Below are positions 21,071 to 32,376 of a stretch of 64,000 bases of DNA, piece after piece; the stretch's first letter is position 1; every line of letters starts with the position of its first letter. Under the pieces are notes generated by a model that had not been told where the DNA came from, did not search any database, and worked only from the letters and a program-made list of their open reading frames with translations. Made by a program: the position numbers and the translations under genes. Source of the DNA: Roseovarius halotolerans (lineage in GTDB: Bacteria > Pseudomonadota > Alphaproteobacteria > Rhodobacterales > Rhodobacteraceae); assembly GCF_900172255.1 (NCBI RefSeq), contig NZ_FWFU01000004.1, positions 124,001 to 188,000 of the forward strand. The letters run 5' to 3'.

Positions 21071-22335
21071 TGTCCCGACACCCGTTCAATTCTTGCGCCC
21101 ACATTGCCCAGTTTCTCCTCGACACTCTCATATCCGCGATCAAGGTGATAGACCCGGTTCACGATGGTCTCACCCTCGGCGGCAAGCCCAGCCAAGATCA
21201 ACGAGACACTGGCGCGCAGATCGGTCGCCATCACCGGCGCCCCTTTCAACCGCTCGACACCGGTTACCGTGGCAGTGCCGCCATGTACGTCGATGTGCGC
21301 ACCCATGCGCATCAGTTCCGGCGCATGCATGAACCGGTTCTCGAAGATCTTTTCTTCTAGCACACTCGTCCCGTCGGCGGTGCACATCAACGCCATCATC
21401 TGCGCCTGAAGGTCAGTCGGGAAACCGGGGAAAGGCTCGGTCGTGACATCGACGGATTTCACACGCCCGTTCTTGCGGCTGACCTTGATGCCCTTGTCGG
21501 TCTCGCTCACGTCAATCCCTGCCGCGTCGAGCTTCTCGCAGAATGCTCCGACAAGGTTGATCCGACCGCCCAGGCATTCGACCTCGCCACCACAGATCGC
21601 CGGGGCCAGCATGTAGGTCCCGAGTTCGATCCGGTCGGCCACGACCGGGTGGGTGGCCCCGCCCAGCCGATCGACACCCTGGATCGTGATCGTGCCGGTG
21701 CCGTCACCTTCGATCTGGGCACCCATGCGGCGCAGGCAGTCGGCCAGATCGACAATCTCGGGTTCGCGCGCGGCGTTCTTGAGAACCGTGGTGCCCTTTG
21801 CCAGCGTGGCGGCCATCAACGCGTTCTCGGTCGCGCCGACCGACACCAGCGGAAAATCGACCGTGCCGCCCTTGAGGCCGTTCGGCGCCTTGGCGTGGAC
21901 ATAGCCTTCCTTCAGCTCCAGTTCCGCGCCCATGGCTTCCAGGGCGCGCAGGTGCAGATCGACCGGCCGCGCCCCGATGGCGCATCCACCGGGCAGCGAC
22001 ACCACGGCATGACCGTCACGCGCCAGCATCGGCCCCAGCACAAGGATGGACGCGCGCATCTTGCGCACGATGTCGTAGTCGGCAACATGGCTCGAGAGCG
22101 CATGGCTGGACATGACCAGAACCTTGCCGTCCTGCAATTGCGATACCTCGGCACCAAGCGATTCAAGCAGCGCCGACATGGTCTTTATGTCGCTCAGCCG
22201 TGGCGCGTTGGTCAGGGTCAGCGGCTCGTCGCTCAGAAGCGTCGCCGGCATCAGCGTGAGACAGGCGTTCTTGGCCCCGGCGATCGGGATCTGGCCTTTA
22301 AGCGGGCCATTGCCCGTAACGATTATGGAGTCCAT
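21067..22335 (-). CDS. murA: UDP-N-acetylglucosamine 1-carboxyvinyltransferase
   Basis: First committed step of peptidoglycan synthesis: transfer of enolpyruvate from PEP to UDP-GlcNAc in the cytosol. It is 422 residues long. The N-terminal [15 protein letters not shown] loop and the active-site Cys in [16 protein letters not shown] (near residue 117) are present, so a fosfomycin-sensitive Cys form is expected. [18 protein letters not shown] and [15 protein letters not shown] complete the signature. It lies between the 52-aa basic protein gene and DUF2948. Confidence 0.97.
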   Translation of the reverse strand: MDSIIVTGNGPLKGQIPIAGAKNACLTLMPATLLSDEPLTLTNAPRLSDIKTMSALLESLGAEVSQLQDGKVLVMSSHALSSHVADYDIVRKMRASILVLGPMLARDGHAVVSLPGGCAIGARPVDLHLRALEAMGAELELKEGYVHAKAPNGLKGGTVDFPLVSVGATENALMAATLAKGTTVLKNAAREPEIVDLADCLRRMGAQIEGDGTGTITIQGVDRLGGATHPVVADRIELGTYMLAPAICGGEVECLGGRINLVGAFCEKLDAAGIDVSETDKGIKVSRKNGRVKSVDVTTEPFPGFPTDLQAQMMALMCTADGTSVLEEKIFENRFMHAPELMRMGAHIDVHGGTATVTGVERLKGAPVMATDLRASVSLILAGLAAEGETIVNRVYHLDRGYESVEEKLGNVGARIERVSGQ

Positions 22336-22340
22336 CTGCT

Positions 22341-22499
22341 CTAGTCCTTGTCCTCGGGCTTGCCTGCCGCCGCGTCGCCCGACCGGGCACGCATCTGCGC
22401 CTTACGCCGAGCAAGGTTGGCCTTCAAGGCTGACTTGAGCCGATCCTCGCGGCTTTGCGCCGCTTTGTCGGCCTTCTTTTGGGGGTCTTTGCTGTTCAT
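22341..22499 (-). CDS. small highly charged protein upstream of murA
   Basis: A 52-residue ORF from ATG 22499 to TAG 22341, ending 5 bp before murA. The product starts [20 protein letters not shown], then [19 protein letters not shown] and an acidic-basic tail. It is rich in Lys, Arg and Ala, strongly helical, and has no hydrophobic segment. It is likely a real short gene because it abuts murA and its codon use fits; similar short basic proteins precede murA in relatives (from memory, not checked). The function is unknown; nucleic-acid binding is a guess. Confidence 0.65.
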   Translation of the reverse strand: MNSKDPQKKADKAAQSREDRLKSALKANLARRKAQMRARSGDAAAGKPEDKD

Positions 22500-22585
22500 T
22501 CTCCCTGTCTATAGCAGGGCTTGAAAAGCGTCCAGATTCGGCTTGCGCCGATCCCAATTAGCGTCTAAGCAGCGCGCCACAATGT

Positions 22586-22660
22586 GCTGCTGTAGCTCAG
22601 TGGTAGAGCGCACCCTTGGTAAGGGTGAGGTCGGGAGTTCAATCCTCCCCAGCAGCACCA
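22586..22660 (+). tRNA. tRNA-Thr (GGT)
   Basis: Full cloverleaf with encoded CCA: acceptor arms GCTGCTG and CAGCAGC, D-arm GCTCAGTGGTAGAGC, anticodon stem CACCC/GGGTG with loop TTGGTAA (anticodon GGT), and T-arm GGGAG-TTCAATC-CTCCC. Confidence 0.97.
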
Positions 22661-22699
22661 TTCCCCTACCCTCCGGCGACATGGCGCTTACGCGACTGA

Positions 22700-23851
<1,152 letters not shown>

Positions 23852-23883
23852 ACCGACCACCCTTTGCCCTGAAGGGGAGAACG

Positions 23884-24831
23884 TTGGCAAAGGACCGTGC
23901 ACAGTCCGAGGACTACACCGGCCCGCTCAAGCGCTTGATGCTGGGTGTTCTGTTGCTGTGCCTGCTCGGCCTGTTCCTGCTGTGGCGGATCGACAGCCCG
24001 CGGGTCGAACGCTTTCGCGCGCAGGTGGTTGACCGGGTCGTGCCCAATTTCGATTGGGCAATGGCGCCGGTCACGGCAACCGTGAACATCCTGCGCGATT
24101 TCCAGAGCTATCAGCGAATCTACCAGCAGAACCAGGAATTGCGGCGAGAGCTGCAGCAGATGAAGGCCTGGAAAGAGGCCGCGCTGCAGCTTGAACAGGA
24201 GAACGCGCGTCTGCTCGATCTCAACAACGTGCAACTTGATCCGCGCCTGACCTATGTGACCGGCGTGGTGATGGCCGACAGCGGGTCGCCCTTCCGCCAG
24301 TCCGTGCTGATCAATGTCGGCAGCCGCGACGGGATCGTCGATGGCTGGGCCGCAATGGACGGTTTGGGGCTGGTCGGACGGATCGCGGGCGTCGGGCGCG
24401 CCACGTCGCGCGTCGTGTTGTTGACCGACACGTCCAGCCGGATACCGGTAACCATTCAACCCTCGGGTCAACGCGCACTGCTGATGGGCGACAATTCCGC
24501 GGTGCCCTATGTCGATTTCATCGAAGCGCCGGACCGCGTTCGCCCCGGCGACAGGGTGATGACCTCTGGCGATGGCGGAGTGTTCCCGGCCGGATTGCTG
24601 GTCGGTCAGCTTGCGCAGGACCCCGGCGGAAGGATGCGCGTGCGCCTTGCTGCCGATTACGAGCGGCTGGAGTTCCTCCGCGTGCTGCGCAGTTACGAAC
24701 ACGAAAACATCAACGACCCCGGCAATCTGATCGCACCTGTGATCCTGCCCGAAACATCGGGCGGGCCGGACCCGCAGGGCACACCGGATATTCCCACGGC
24801 GGACGAGCCCCCGGAGGCCGGAAATGGCTGA
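23884..24831 (+). CDS. mreC: rod shape-determining protein MreC
   Basis: Periplasmic scaffold that links MreB and MreD to PBP2. It is 315 residues long: a single membrane helix (about 18-36), a short coiled coil (QNQELRRELQQMKAWKEA...ENARLLDL) and the beta-barrel core (VTGVVMADSGSPFRQSVLIN, GLGLVGRIAGVGRATSRVVLLTD). The start is TTG at 23884, with AAGGGGAG upstream. The Pro-rich C-terminal tail overlaps mreD by 8 bp. Confidence 0.95.
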   Translation: MAKDRAQSEDYTGPLKRLMLGVLLLCLLGLFLLWRIDSPRVERFRAQVVDRVVPNFDWAMAPVTATVNILRDFQSYQRIYQQNQELRRELQQMKAWKEAALQLEQENARLLDLNNVQLDPRLTYVTGVVMADSGSPFRQSVLINVGSRDGIVDGWAAMDGLGLVGRIAGVGRATSRVVLLTDTSSRIPVTIQPSGQRALLMGDNSAVPYVDFIEAPDRVRPGDRVMTSGDGGVFPAGLLVGQLAQDPGGRMRVRLAADYERLEFLRVLRSYEHENINDPGNLIAPVILPETSGGPDPQGTPDIPTADEPPEAGNG

Positions 24832-25363
24832 ACGCAAGCGTCATAACCGCTGGCTCATGCGCCTTCTTTATGTTGCCTTGTGCCTTGCACTGATTTTCCT
24901 GCACCTGCTGCCGCTGGAAACCCTGCCGCGCGGATGGGCCGGACCGGACGTGATGCTGGCGCTGACATTCGCCTGGCTGCTGCGGCGTCCAGATTATGTT
25001 CCACCGCTGCTGATTGCCGCTGTCTTCTTGCTGGCTGACTTGTTGTTTCAACGTCCGCCGGGCCTTTGGGCGGCGATCGTCTTGCTGGGAAACCAGGCTC
25101 TGCGCGCGCGTGAGCCCGGTCTTCGCGACCTGACATTCGCGGTCGAGTGGTTGAGCGTCGCCACGACACTCTTCGTCATGATGCTTGGCTATCGCGTCAT
25201 TTTGGCCTTGATGATGGTCGACCAGGCACCGCTTGGCCTGAGTCTCATGCAGGTGATCGCGACGCTTCTGGTCTATCCTTTGGTCGCGATCGTCTCCAAG
25301 GCCGTCTTCGGCGTACGCAAGATCGCCCCGGGCGACATCGACGCATTGGGAAGCCGGACATGA
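24824..25363 (+). CDS. mreD: rod shape-determining protein MreD
   Basis: A polytopic membrane protein of 179 residues with about five hydrophobic segments. Membrane placement and operon position between mreC and mrdA identify it as MreD, which diverges strongly between phyla. The N-terminal KRHNRWLMRLLYVALCLALIFLHLLP and PDVMLALTFAWLLRRPDYVP are typical of the Rhodobacterales form. Its stop overlaps the mrdA start (ATGA). Confidence 0.88.
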   Translation: MAERKRHNRWLMRLLYVALCLALIFLHLLPLETLPRGWAGPDVMLALTFAWLLRRPDYVPPLLIAAVFLLADLLFQRPPGLWAAIVLLGNQALRAREPGLRDLTFAVEWLSVATTLFVMMLGYRVILALMMVDQAPLGLSLMQVIATLLVYPLVAIVSKAVFGVRKIAPGDIDALGSRT

Positions 25364-27303
25364 GACGCCCGACCCGTGACAATGCCGAAAGCCAGCGCCG
25401 TATCACCCGGCGCGGATTGATCATCGGCGGCGCGCAGGCGACGTTCGTCGGCGCCCTGGCTCTCAGGATGCGCTTCATGCAGGTAGATCAGGCCGATCAG
25501 TTCCGCCTGCTTGCCGACGAGAACCGGATCAACATTCGCCTGATACCGCCTGCGCGCGGACGCATCTTCGACCGCAACGGCGCCGTCGTGGCGGAGAACG
25601 TGCCCAGCTACCGCATCACGATGGTGCGCGAAGAGGCGGGCGACGTGGATGAGGTTATCGCGCGCCTCGCGCGGCTGGTCGAACTGGACCCCGGGGAGCT
25701 GGAACGCGCCCGCCGCGACCTGCGCGAATTGCGCGGCGACACCCCCGTGACGGTCGCTGACCGCGTGACGTGGGGCGATATCAGTCGCGTCGCGGTGAAC
25801 ACCCCTGCCCTGCCGGGCGTCACCCCCGAAGTCGGGCTGTCGCGCCGCTACCCGCAAGGGCGGGACTATGCTCATCTCGTCGGTTATGTCGGTCCGGTCA
25901 GTGACCGGGATCTCGAGAATATCGACGCGCCAAGTCAGCTGCTGCTGATCCCCCGGTTCCAGATCGGCAAGATCGGGCTTGAGGCCCGCCAAGAGGACCT
26001 CTTGCGCGGCAAGGCCGGCAGCAAGCGGGTCGAGGTAAACGCCGCAGGTCGCGTCATGCGTGAACTTGACCGCCGCGAGGGCCAGGCCGGCGCCGATCTT
26101 CAGATCACCATCGACAATTCCCTGCAATCCTATGTCCATGCCCGGCTGGCAAAGGAAAGCGCCGCAGCCGTGGTCATCGACTGCGATACCGGCGATCTTC
26201 TGACCTGCGCTTCTGCGCCCAGTTTCGATCCCAACCTTTTCGTGCGCGGCATTTCAGTGGCGAATTACCGGGCGCTGCTCGAGAACAAGTATCGCCCGCT
26301 TCCCAACAAGGCCGTGCAGGGGCTCTATCCGCCCGGCTCGGTCTTCAAGATGGTCACCGCGCTGGCCGCACTCGAAGACGACAAGGCGGACCTCGGCGAA
26401 ACAGTCTATTGCCCCGGCCACATGGAAGTCAGTGGTCGCCGTTTTCATTGCTGGAAGCGCGCAGGCCACGGCAATGTCGACCTGCACCGCGCGCTACGCG
26501 AAAGCTGCGATGTCTATTTTTACGAAATGGCCTTGCGGACAGGGGTCGAGAAGATCAGCGAAATGGCCCGCCGGCTCGGTCTTGGCGTGCAACACGACCT
26601 GCCGCTGACCTCTGTGGCGGCGGGGCTGATGCCCACGAAGGAATGGAAGCTGGCCAATCGTGGACAGGAATGGGTGATCGGCGACAGCGTCAACGCCTCC
26701 ATCGGGCAGGGGTTCGTGCTGGCCTCGCCATTGCAACTGGCCGTGATGACGGCGCGACTGGCCACAAATCGCAACGTCACACCCCGCCTGATCAAGTCGA
26801 TCGACGGGGTGGAGCAACCGACTGGACGCGGTGAGGACCTGGGCTTGAACGAGAACACCCTGCGCGAGGTACGCAAAGCGATGTTCGCGGTTTCTAATGA
26901 CCGGCGCGGCACTGCCTATTCGAGCCGCATCATCGAGGATGCCTTCCGGCTCGCGGGCAAGACGGGGACAAGCCAGGTGCGCAATATCACTGCCGCCGAA
27001 CGCGCCCGCGGCGTCACCAGCAATGCCGATCTGCCTTGGGAACGTCGCGACCACGCGCTGTTCGTGAATTTCGCGCCTTACGACAATCCGAAATACGCGG
27101 TGGCCGTCGTGGTCGAGCATGGCGGCGGAGGATCGACAGCGGCCGCCCCGATCGCCCGCGACATCACGCTTCAGGCACTTTACGATGGCGACCCGCCGCT
27201 GAGCGCCTACCCGGCCAAGGATCGCGGGCGCATCAGCACTCAACAGGAAGAACTGCGCCGCACCCGCCCGAAAGGCGCCCCGGACGGGAGCGATCGCGCA
27301 TGA
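25360..27303 (+). CDS. mrdA: penicillin-binding protein 2 (elongasome transpeptidase)
   Basis: The D,D-transpeptidase that cross-links wall during elongation, partnered with RodA. It is 647 residues long with one N-terminal membrane helix (about 18-36), a dimerisation/pedestal domain and a transpeptidase domain. The catalytic Ser-x-x-Lys is in YPPGSVFKMVTA, the middle motif region is RESCDVYFYEMA, and the KTG motif is AGKTGTSQ. The start at 25360 overlaps the mreD stop; an upstream in-frame extension is spurious. Confidence 0.96.
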   Translation: MRRPTRDNAESQRRITRRGLIIGGAQATFVGALALRMRFMQVDQADQFRLLADENRINIRLIPPARGRIFDRNGAVVAENVPSYRITMVREEAGDVDEVIARLARLVELDPGELERARRDLRELRGDTPVTVADRVTWGDISRVAVNTPALPGVTPEVGLSRRYPQGRDYAHLVGYVGPVSDRDLENIDAPSQLLLIPRFQIGKIGLEARQEDLLRGKAGSKRVEVNAAGRVMRELDRREGQAGADLQITIDNSLQSYVHARLAKESAAAVVIDCDTGDLLTCASAPSFDPNLFVRGISVANYRALLENKYRPLPNKAVQGLYPPGSVFKMVTALAALEDDKADLGETVYCPGHMEVSGRRFHCWKRAGHGNVDLHRALRESCDVYFYEMALRTGVEKISEMARRLGLGVQHDLPLTSVAAGLMPTKEWKLANRGQEWVIGDSVNASIGQGFVLASPLQLAVMTARLATNRNVTPRLIKSIDGVEQPTGRGEDLGLNENTLREVRKAMFAVSNDRRGTAYSSRIIEDAFRLAGKTGTSQVRNITAAERARGVTSNADLPWERRDHALFVNFAPYDNPKYAVAVVVEHGGGGSTAAAPIARDITLQALYDGDPPLSAYPAKDRGRISTQQEELRRTRPKGAPDGSDRA

Positions 27304-28439
27304 GCTATCTTGAATACAGCGTCAAGACGACCCCGACCGGGCTGCGCAAGGTGCTCTATCTGAACTGGCCGCTGGCGATCCTGTTGACGGCAGTCGCCGG
27401 TATCGGCTTCCTGATGCTCTATTCGGTTGCAGGCGGCTCGTTCACACCCTGGGCCGAACCGCAGATGAAACGCTATGCGCTCGGCTTCGTCACGATGCTG
27501 ATTGTTGCCATGATCCCGATCTGGTTCTGGCGAAACATGTCGATGCTGATCTATGCGGTGTCGCTGATTCTACTGGTGCTGGTCGAATTCTTCGGAACCG
27601 TGGGAATGGGTGCGCAACGCTGGATTGACCTTGGATTCATGCGCCTGCAACCGTCGGAGTTGATGAAGGTCACGCTGGTGATCGTGCTTGCGGCCTACTA
27701 CGACTGGCTGCCCCTCAACCGTGTTTCACGTCCGCTTTGGGTGCTGGCGCCGATGGCGCTGATCCTGCTCCCGGTGACGTTGGTGCTGCGGCAACCTGAT
27801 CTTGGAACATCGATTCTACTGATCGCAACCGGTGGGGTGATGATGTTCCTTGCGGGTGTCCATTGGGCATATTTCGCAACGGTGATCGCATTCTCGGTCG
27901 GGCTGATCACGGCGGTATTTCAAAGCCGCGGGACCGACTGGCAAATGCTGGCAAACTATCAGTTCCGCCGGATCGACACGTTCCTTGATCCCTCGTCCGA
28001 CCCGCTTGGGGCGGGCTATCACATCACCCAGTCCAAGATCGCGCTCGGATCTGGCGGCTGGACAGGGCGCGGCTTCATGCAAGGCACGCAATCGCGGCTG
28101 AACTTCCTGCCGGAAAAGCACACCGATTTCATATTCACGACCCTCGCCGAAGAGTTGGGCTTTATCGGCGGGGTCTCACTCTTGGGGCTCTATACGCTTG
28201 TCCTCGTCTTTTGCATTGCCTCCGCGCTCAAGAACCGGGACAGGTTCTCGTCACTGCTGACACTGGGCGTGGCCTCGACATTTTTCCTTTTCTTCGCCGT
28301 CAACATGTCGATGGTCATGGGTCTTGCGCCCGTCGTCGGCGTGCCGCTTCCGCTTGTCAGTTACGGCGGCTCGGCCATGCTGGTCCTCATGATCGGTTTC
28401 GGCCTCGTGCAAAGCGCTCATATTCACAAACCAAGGTAG
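27300..28439 (+). CDS. rodA: rod shape-determining protein RodA (SEDS glycosyltransferase)
   Basis: Polymerises lipid II into glycan strands during elongation. It is 379 residues long with about ten membrane helices. SEDS signatures include GAQRWIDLGFMRLQPSELMKV, RQPDLGTSILL, YHITQSKIALGSGGWTGRG, LPEKHTDFIFTTLAEELGF and the C-terminal VSYGGSAML. The ATG overlaps the mrdA stop (ATGA), so the two partners are translationally coupled. Confidence 0.97.
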   Translation: MSYLEYSVKTTPTGLRKVLYLNWPLAILLTAVAGIGFLMLYSVAGGSFTPWAEPQMKRYALGFVTMLIVAMIPIWFWRNMSMLIYAVSLILLVLVEFFGTVGMGAQRWIDLGFMRLQPSELMKVTLVIVLAAYYDWLPLNRVSRPLWVLAPMALILLPVTLVLRQPDLGTSILLIATGGVMMFLAGVHWAYFATVIAFSVGLITAVFQSRGTDWQMLANYQFRRIDTFLDPSSDPLGAGYHITQSKIALGSGGWTGRGFMQGTQSRLNFLPEKHTDFIFTTLAEELGFIGGVSLLGLYTLVLVFCIASALKNRDRFSSLLTLGVASTFFLFFAVNMSMVMGLAPVVGVPLPLVSYGGSAMLVLMIGFGLVQSAHIHKPR

Positions 28440-28443
28440 TCTG

Positions 28444-29379
28444 ATGTCTCTCAATATCCTTTTCGCCGCCCGTCCCGAGCGGTGGGTCACATATGAACAG
28501 CCCCTCAGAGCCGCCTTTGCCGAGGCCGGGCTGAACGATGTGAACCTTGCGACCGAAATGAAACCCGAAGAGGTGGATTACATCATCTACGCCCCCAACG
28601 GCGATGTGCAGGACTTCACGCCCTACACCCGCACCAAGGCGGTTCTGAACCTCTGGGCCGGGGTCGAGGACGTGGTGGACAATGAAACCCTGACACAGCC
28701 GCTGGCGCGAATGGTCGACGAGGGGCTGACGCGCGGCATGGTGGAATGGGTCACGGGCCAAACATTGCGCCATCACCTCAACACCGATCTGCACGTGCTC
28801 CATCAGGACGGCAAATGGCGCAAGGAGGTGCCGCCCCTGGCCTGCGACCGCCCCGTCACGATCCTGGGTCTTGGTGCCTTGGGTCAGGCCTGCGGAGAGG
28901 CACTGGCGGGGTTGGGCTTCCCCGTGACTGGCTGGAGCAGGACACCGAAATCCGTCGACTCGATTACCTGTCTCTCGGGCGATGACGGGTTGGAAATGGC
29001 ACTTGAAACGGCGCAGATCCTGATCCTTCTTCTGCCACTGACGCCTGAGACCGAGAACGTGATCGACGCCGCTGCTCTGGCGCGACTTCCGCAAGGCGCG
29101 GTCATCATCAACCCCGGGCGTGGCCCGCTTATCGACGACGACGCATTGCTAAAGGCGCTAGAGACCGGACAGATCGGCCATGCCACGCTCGATGTGTTCC
29201 GCGAGGAGCCCCTGCCCGCCAATCACCCGTTCTGGGCGCATGACAACGTTACCGTCACGCCGCATATCGCGTCCGAAACGCGGCCCGCATCCGCGTCGCG
29301 TGTCATCGCCGAGAATATCCGGCGAGGCGAGGCCGGTGAACCTTTCCTCTACCTGGTGGACCGAAAGGCCGGCTACTGA
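28444..29379 (+). CDS. ghrA: glyoxylate/hydroxypyruvate reductase A
   Basis: A D-2-hydroxyacid dehydrogenase of 311 residues that reduces glyoxylate or hydroxypyruvate with NAD(P)H. The Rossmann motif TILGLGALGQACGEALAGLGF lies near residue 140, followed by LLPLTPETENVIDA, INPGRGPLID and HPFWAHDNVTVTPHIASETRP with the catalytic His. It starts 4 bp after rodA and may share its transcript, though the functions are unrelated. Confidence 0.9.
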   Translation: MSLNILFAARPERWVTYEQPLRAAFAEAGLNDVNLATEMKPEEVDYIIYAPNGDVQDFTPYTRTKAVLNLWAGVEDVVDNETLTQPLARMVDEGLTRGMVEWVTGQTLRHHLNTDLHVLHQDGKWRKEVPPLACDRPVTILGLGALGQACGEALAGLGFPVTGWSRTPKSVDSITCLSGDDGLEMALETAQILILLLPLTPETENVIDAAALARLPQGAVIINPGRGPLIDDDALLKALETGQIGHATLDVFREEPLPANHPFWAHDNVTVTPHIASETRPASASRVIAENIRRGEAGEPFLYLVDRKAGY

Positions 29380-29389
29380 TCGCGCTGGT

Positions 29390-31606
29390 TCAGTAGAAGC
29401 TTTGCGGGTCGATATCGATGCTCAGACGCAATTGAGCGGGTATCTTCAGCTGGCCGACCCATTTCGCCAACGCCCCCTGGAGCGCGACGCCCTTGGGCGC
29501 CTTGACCAGCAGACGCACCCGGTGACGGCCCCGGATGCGCGCGATCGGGGCGGGCGCGGGACCGAATACCTGCGCACCGATGGCGCGCACAGGAGCATCG
29601 CGCCGCGCCAGCTCGGCCGCGAAGTCGAAGACCTGTTGCGCATCGGGCGATGAGAGGATGATTCCGGCCATGCGTCCGAAGGGCGGGACCCCCGCATGGC
29701 GGCGCTCGTCCGCTTCGGCGCGCCAGAAGCCTTCCTCGTTGCCCGACAGGATCGCGCGGATCACGGGATGTTCGGGCTGAAAGGTCTGTAACAGCGCCGC
29801 ACCGCGCGCCTCGGCGCGTCCCGCGCGCCCGGCCACCTGTCGCATGAGCTGGAACGTTCGCTCGGCTGCCCGCAGGTCCGACCCCTGAAGGCCCAGATCC
29901 GCGTCGATCACACCCACCAGCGTCAGACGCGGGAAATTGTGCCCCTTGGCGACCAGCTGCGTGCCGATCACGATATCCGTGTCGCCCTCGGCGATCTCCC
30001 TGATCTGTTCCTTGAGTGCGCGGGCTGAGCCGAACATATCCGAACTGAGCGTGGCGATCCGGGCGTCCGGGAACAGCGCCTGCGCCTCTTCCGTCAGCCG
30101 CTCGACACCGGGACCGACCGCGGCCAGCCGGTCCTCGGCCCCGCAGGAAGGACAGGTTTGCGGCACCGGTTTGGTCTCGCCGCACTGGTGGCACACCAGG
30201 CGCTTTTGAAAACGGTGCTCGACCATGCGCGCATCGCAGTGATCGCACCCGATCTGATGTCCGCAGGCCCGGCAAAGCGTGACCGGCGCATAGCCGCGCC
30301 GGTTGATGAACAAGAGCGCCTGTTCCCCCCGCGCGATTCGCGCATTTACAGCGGCCTGCAGGCTGGGTGAAATCCAGCGGCTTGACGGCAGGGTCTCGCA
30401 ACGCATGTCGATGGCGCGCATTTCGGGCATAACAGCAGGCCCGAACCGCGCCTTCAGATCGAGGCGGCGATACTTTCCGGCCTCTGCGTTGGCCCAGCTT
30501 TCCAGCGACGGCGTCGCCGAGGCCAGCACCACCTGCGCCCCGCAGATCGATGCGCGCAGCACTGCCATGTCACGCGCGTTGTAAAGCACCCCGTCTTCCT
30601 GCTTGTAGGAATTGTCGTGTTCTTCATCGACAACGATCAGCCCGAGGTCCCGGAATGGAAGGAACAGCGCCGAGCGCGCGCCCACCACCACTTGCGCGCC
30701 ACCCTCGCCTACCATCTTCCAGGTGCGGCGCCGCTCGGTCATGGTGACACCCGAATGCCATTCCGCCGGCTTGGCACCGAACCGCGCCTCGATACGCGTG
30801 ATGAACTCGGATGTCAGCGCGATCTCGGGCAACAAGACCAACGCCTGGCGCCGCCCCTTCAGGGTTTCAGCCACCGCTTCCAGATAAACCTCGGTCTTGC
30901 CAGAACCGGTCACGCCGCGCAGCAGTGTGGTGCCGTAATCGCCACCGCGAATGGCATCGCGCAGCACCTCAGCGGCATTGGCCTGATCCTCGGTCAGCGC
31001 TTTTCCGCCGCGGTCCGGATCAAGCCAGGGAAACGGAAGATCGCGCGGGCAATCCTCTTCCAGCACGGCGCCCTGCCCGACCAGCCCCTTGATCACCGAC
31101 GGCGTGACACCCGCCTGCTCCGCCAGTTCCCCCAGTGTGAAGGCCAGCCCGCCGTAGTCCTCAAGCACTGCCAGCACCCGTTTGCGCGCATCCGTCATCC
31201 GCGCAGGCATCATGCGCCCGTGCCGATAGATCTTCTGCATCGAAGGCGGGTTGGACAGGCCAGGCGCACGGGTGGCCAGACGCAACATGGCCGGCATGGG
31301 CGTCAGCGTGTAATCGGCGGCGCGGCGAAGAAAGTCCTGCATTTCGGCCCGCATCGGCGCAACATCCAGCACGCGGATCACCTGACGGATCTTGGCGATG
31401 TCGAAATCCCCGCGTCCCGCGCCCCAGACGACCCCGAGCACCTTGCGCGGCCCCAGCGGTACCTCGACAAAGGCCCCGGCATGGCATCCGCCCTCGGGCG
31501 CGCGGTAATCCAGCAGACGGTCCAGCGGCTGCGTCGTCAGCACCGCCACCAGCTCATTCTCAATGAAAAAGTCCTTGCAGGATGACGACACGTCCCTTGG
31601 CTCCAT
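29390..31606 (-). CDS. priA: primosomal protein N' (replication restart helicase PriA)
   Basis: A 3'-to-5' helicase that reloads the replisome at stalled forks. It is 738 residues long: an N-terminal DNA-binding domain, Walker [16 protein letters not shown] box [22 protein letters not shown], and a Zn-binding insert with eight Cys ([13 protein letters not shown] ... CHQCGE ... CPSCG). [12 protein letters not shown] and the QVAGRAGR motif VI complete it. The ATG at 31606 gives the normal length; the open frame continues upstream antisense to fsa and is ignored. It is divergent from fsa. Confidence 0.96.
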   Translation of the reverse strand: MEPRDVSSSCKDFFIENELVAVLTTQPLDRLLDYRAPEGGCHAGAFVEVPLGPRKVLGVVWGAGRGDFDIAKIRQVIRVLDVAPMRAEMQDFLRRAADYTLTPMPAMLRLATRAPGLSNPPSMQKIYRHGRMMPARMTDARKRVLAVLEDYGGLAFTLGELAEQAGVTPSVIKGLVGQGAVLEEDCPRDLPFPWLDPDRGGKALTEDQANAAEVLRDAIRGGDYGTTLLRGVTGSGKTEVYLEAVAETLKGRRQALVLLPEIALTSEFITRIEARFGAKPAEWHSGVTMTERRRTWKMVGEGGAQVVVGARSALFLPFRDLGLIVVDEEHDNSYKQEDGVLYNARDMAVLRASICGAQVVLASATPSLESWANAEAGKYRRLDLKARFGPAVMPEMRAIDMRCETLPSSRWISPSLQAAVNARIARGEQALLFINRRGYAPVTLCRACGHQIGCDHCDARMVEHRFQKRLVCHQCGETKPVPQTCPSCGAEDRLAAVGPGVERLTEEAQALFPDARIATLSSDMFGSARALKEQIREIAEGDTDIVIGTQLVAKGHNFPRLTLVGVIDADLGLQGSDLRAAERTFQLMRQVAGRAGRAEARGAALLQTFQPEHPVIRAILSGNEEGFWRAEADERRHAGVPPFGRMAGIILSSPDAQQVFDFAAELARRDAPVRAIGAQVFGPAPAPIARIRGRHRVRLLVKAPKGVALQGALAKWVGQLKIPAQLRLSIDIDPQSFY

Positions 31607-31684
31607 GTCAGGGGTTTCGGCAGCGCACTCTATGGGGTAAACGCTGGGATGAAAAACCCCAACCCGCGCCAAGGGATTCCCGAC

Positions 31685-32338
31685 ATGAAATTCTTCGTAG
31701 ATACCGCCGAAGTCGACGCAATTGCCGAACTGAACGAATTGGGCATGGTCGACGGCGTCACCACCAACCCCTCGCTGATTCTGAAGTCGGGTCGTGATAT
31801 CCTTGAAGTGACCAAGGAAATCGCCGAGATGGTCGATGGTCCGGTCAGTGCCGAGGTCGTCGCGCTGGAGGCGGACGCGATGATCGCCGAAGGGCGCAAA
31901 CTGGCCAAGATCGCCGACAATATCGCCGTCAAGGTGCCGCTGACCTGGGACGGGCTCAAGGCCTGCAAGGTGCTTTCCGACGAAGGCCAGATGGTCAATG
32001 TCACGCTGTGCTTCTCGGCCAACCAGGCGCTTCTGGCGGCCAAGGCGGGCGCGACCTTCATCAGCCCGTTCATCGGCCGGCTGGACGATATCAACCTCGA
32101 CGGGATGGAAGTGATCGCCGACATCCGCCAGATCTATGACAATTACGGCTTTGACACGCAGATCCTGGCGGCCTCGATCCGCACCGTGAACCATGCCTTT
32201 CAATCGGCACAGATCGGGGCCGATGTGATGACCGCGCCGCCCGATGTGATCAAGAAGATGGCGGCCCATCCGCTGACCGACAAGGGGCTCGAAACCTTCC
32301 TGAAGGATTGGGAAAAAACCGGGCAGAAAATCCTGTAA
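31685..32338 (+). CDS. fsa: fructose-6-phosphate aldolase / small transaldolase
   Basis: A 217-residue member of the short transaldolase family. [29 protein letters not shown], the Schiff-base Lys in NIAVKVPLT (near residue 86) and [14 protein letters not shown] are diagnostic. It may act as transaldolase in the pentose phosphate pathway or as F6P aldolase; sequence alone does not decide. AAGGGA precedes the ATG at 31685. Confidence 0.92.
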   Translation: MKFFVDTAEVDAIAELNELGMVDGVTTNPSLILKSGRDILEVTKEIAEMVDGPVSAEVVALEADAMIAEGRKLAKIADNIAVKVPLTWDGLKACKVLSDEGQMVNVTLCFSANQALLAAKAGATFISPFIGRLDDINLDGMEVIADIRQIYDNYGFDTQILAASIRTVNHAFQSAQIGADVMTAPPDVIKKMAAHPLTDKGLETFLKDWEKTGQKIL

Positions 32339-32376
32339 ACCGTGTTATAAACCGTCAAAACAAGACCGAGGCCAGT

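Noticed and set aside
31607-32269. Upstream extension of priA to 959 codons
   Set aside because: The extra part is antisense to fsa; the ATG at 31606 gives normal PriA length and N-terminus.
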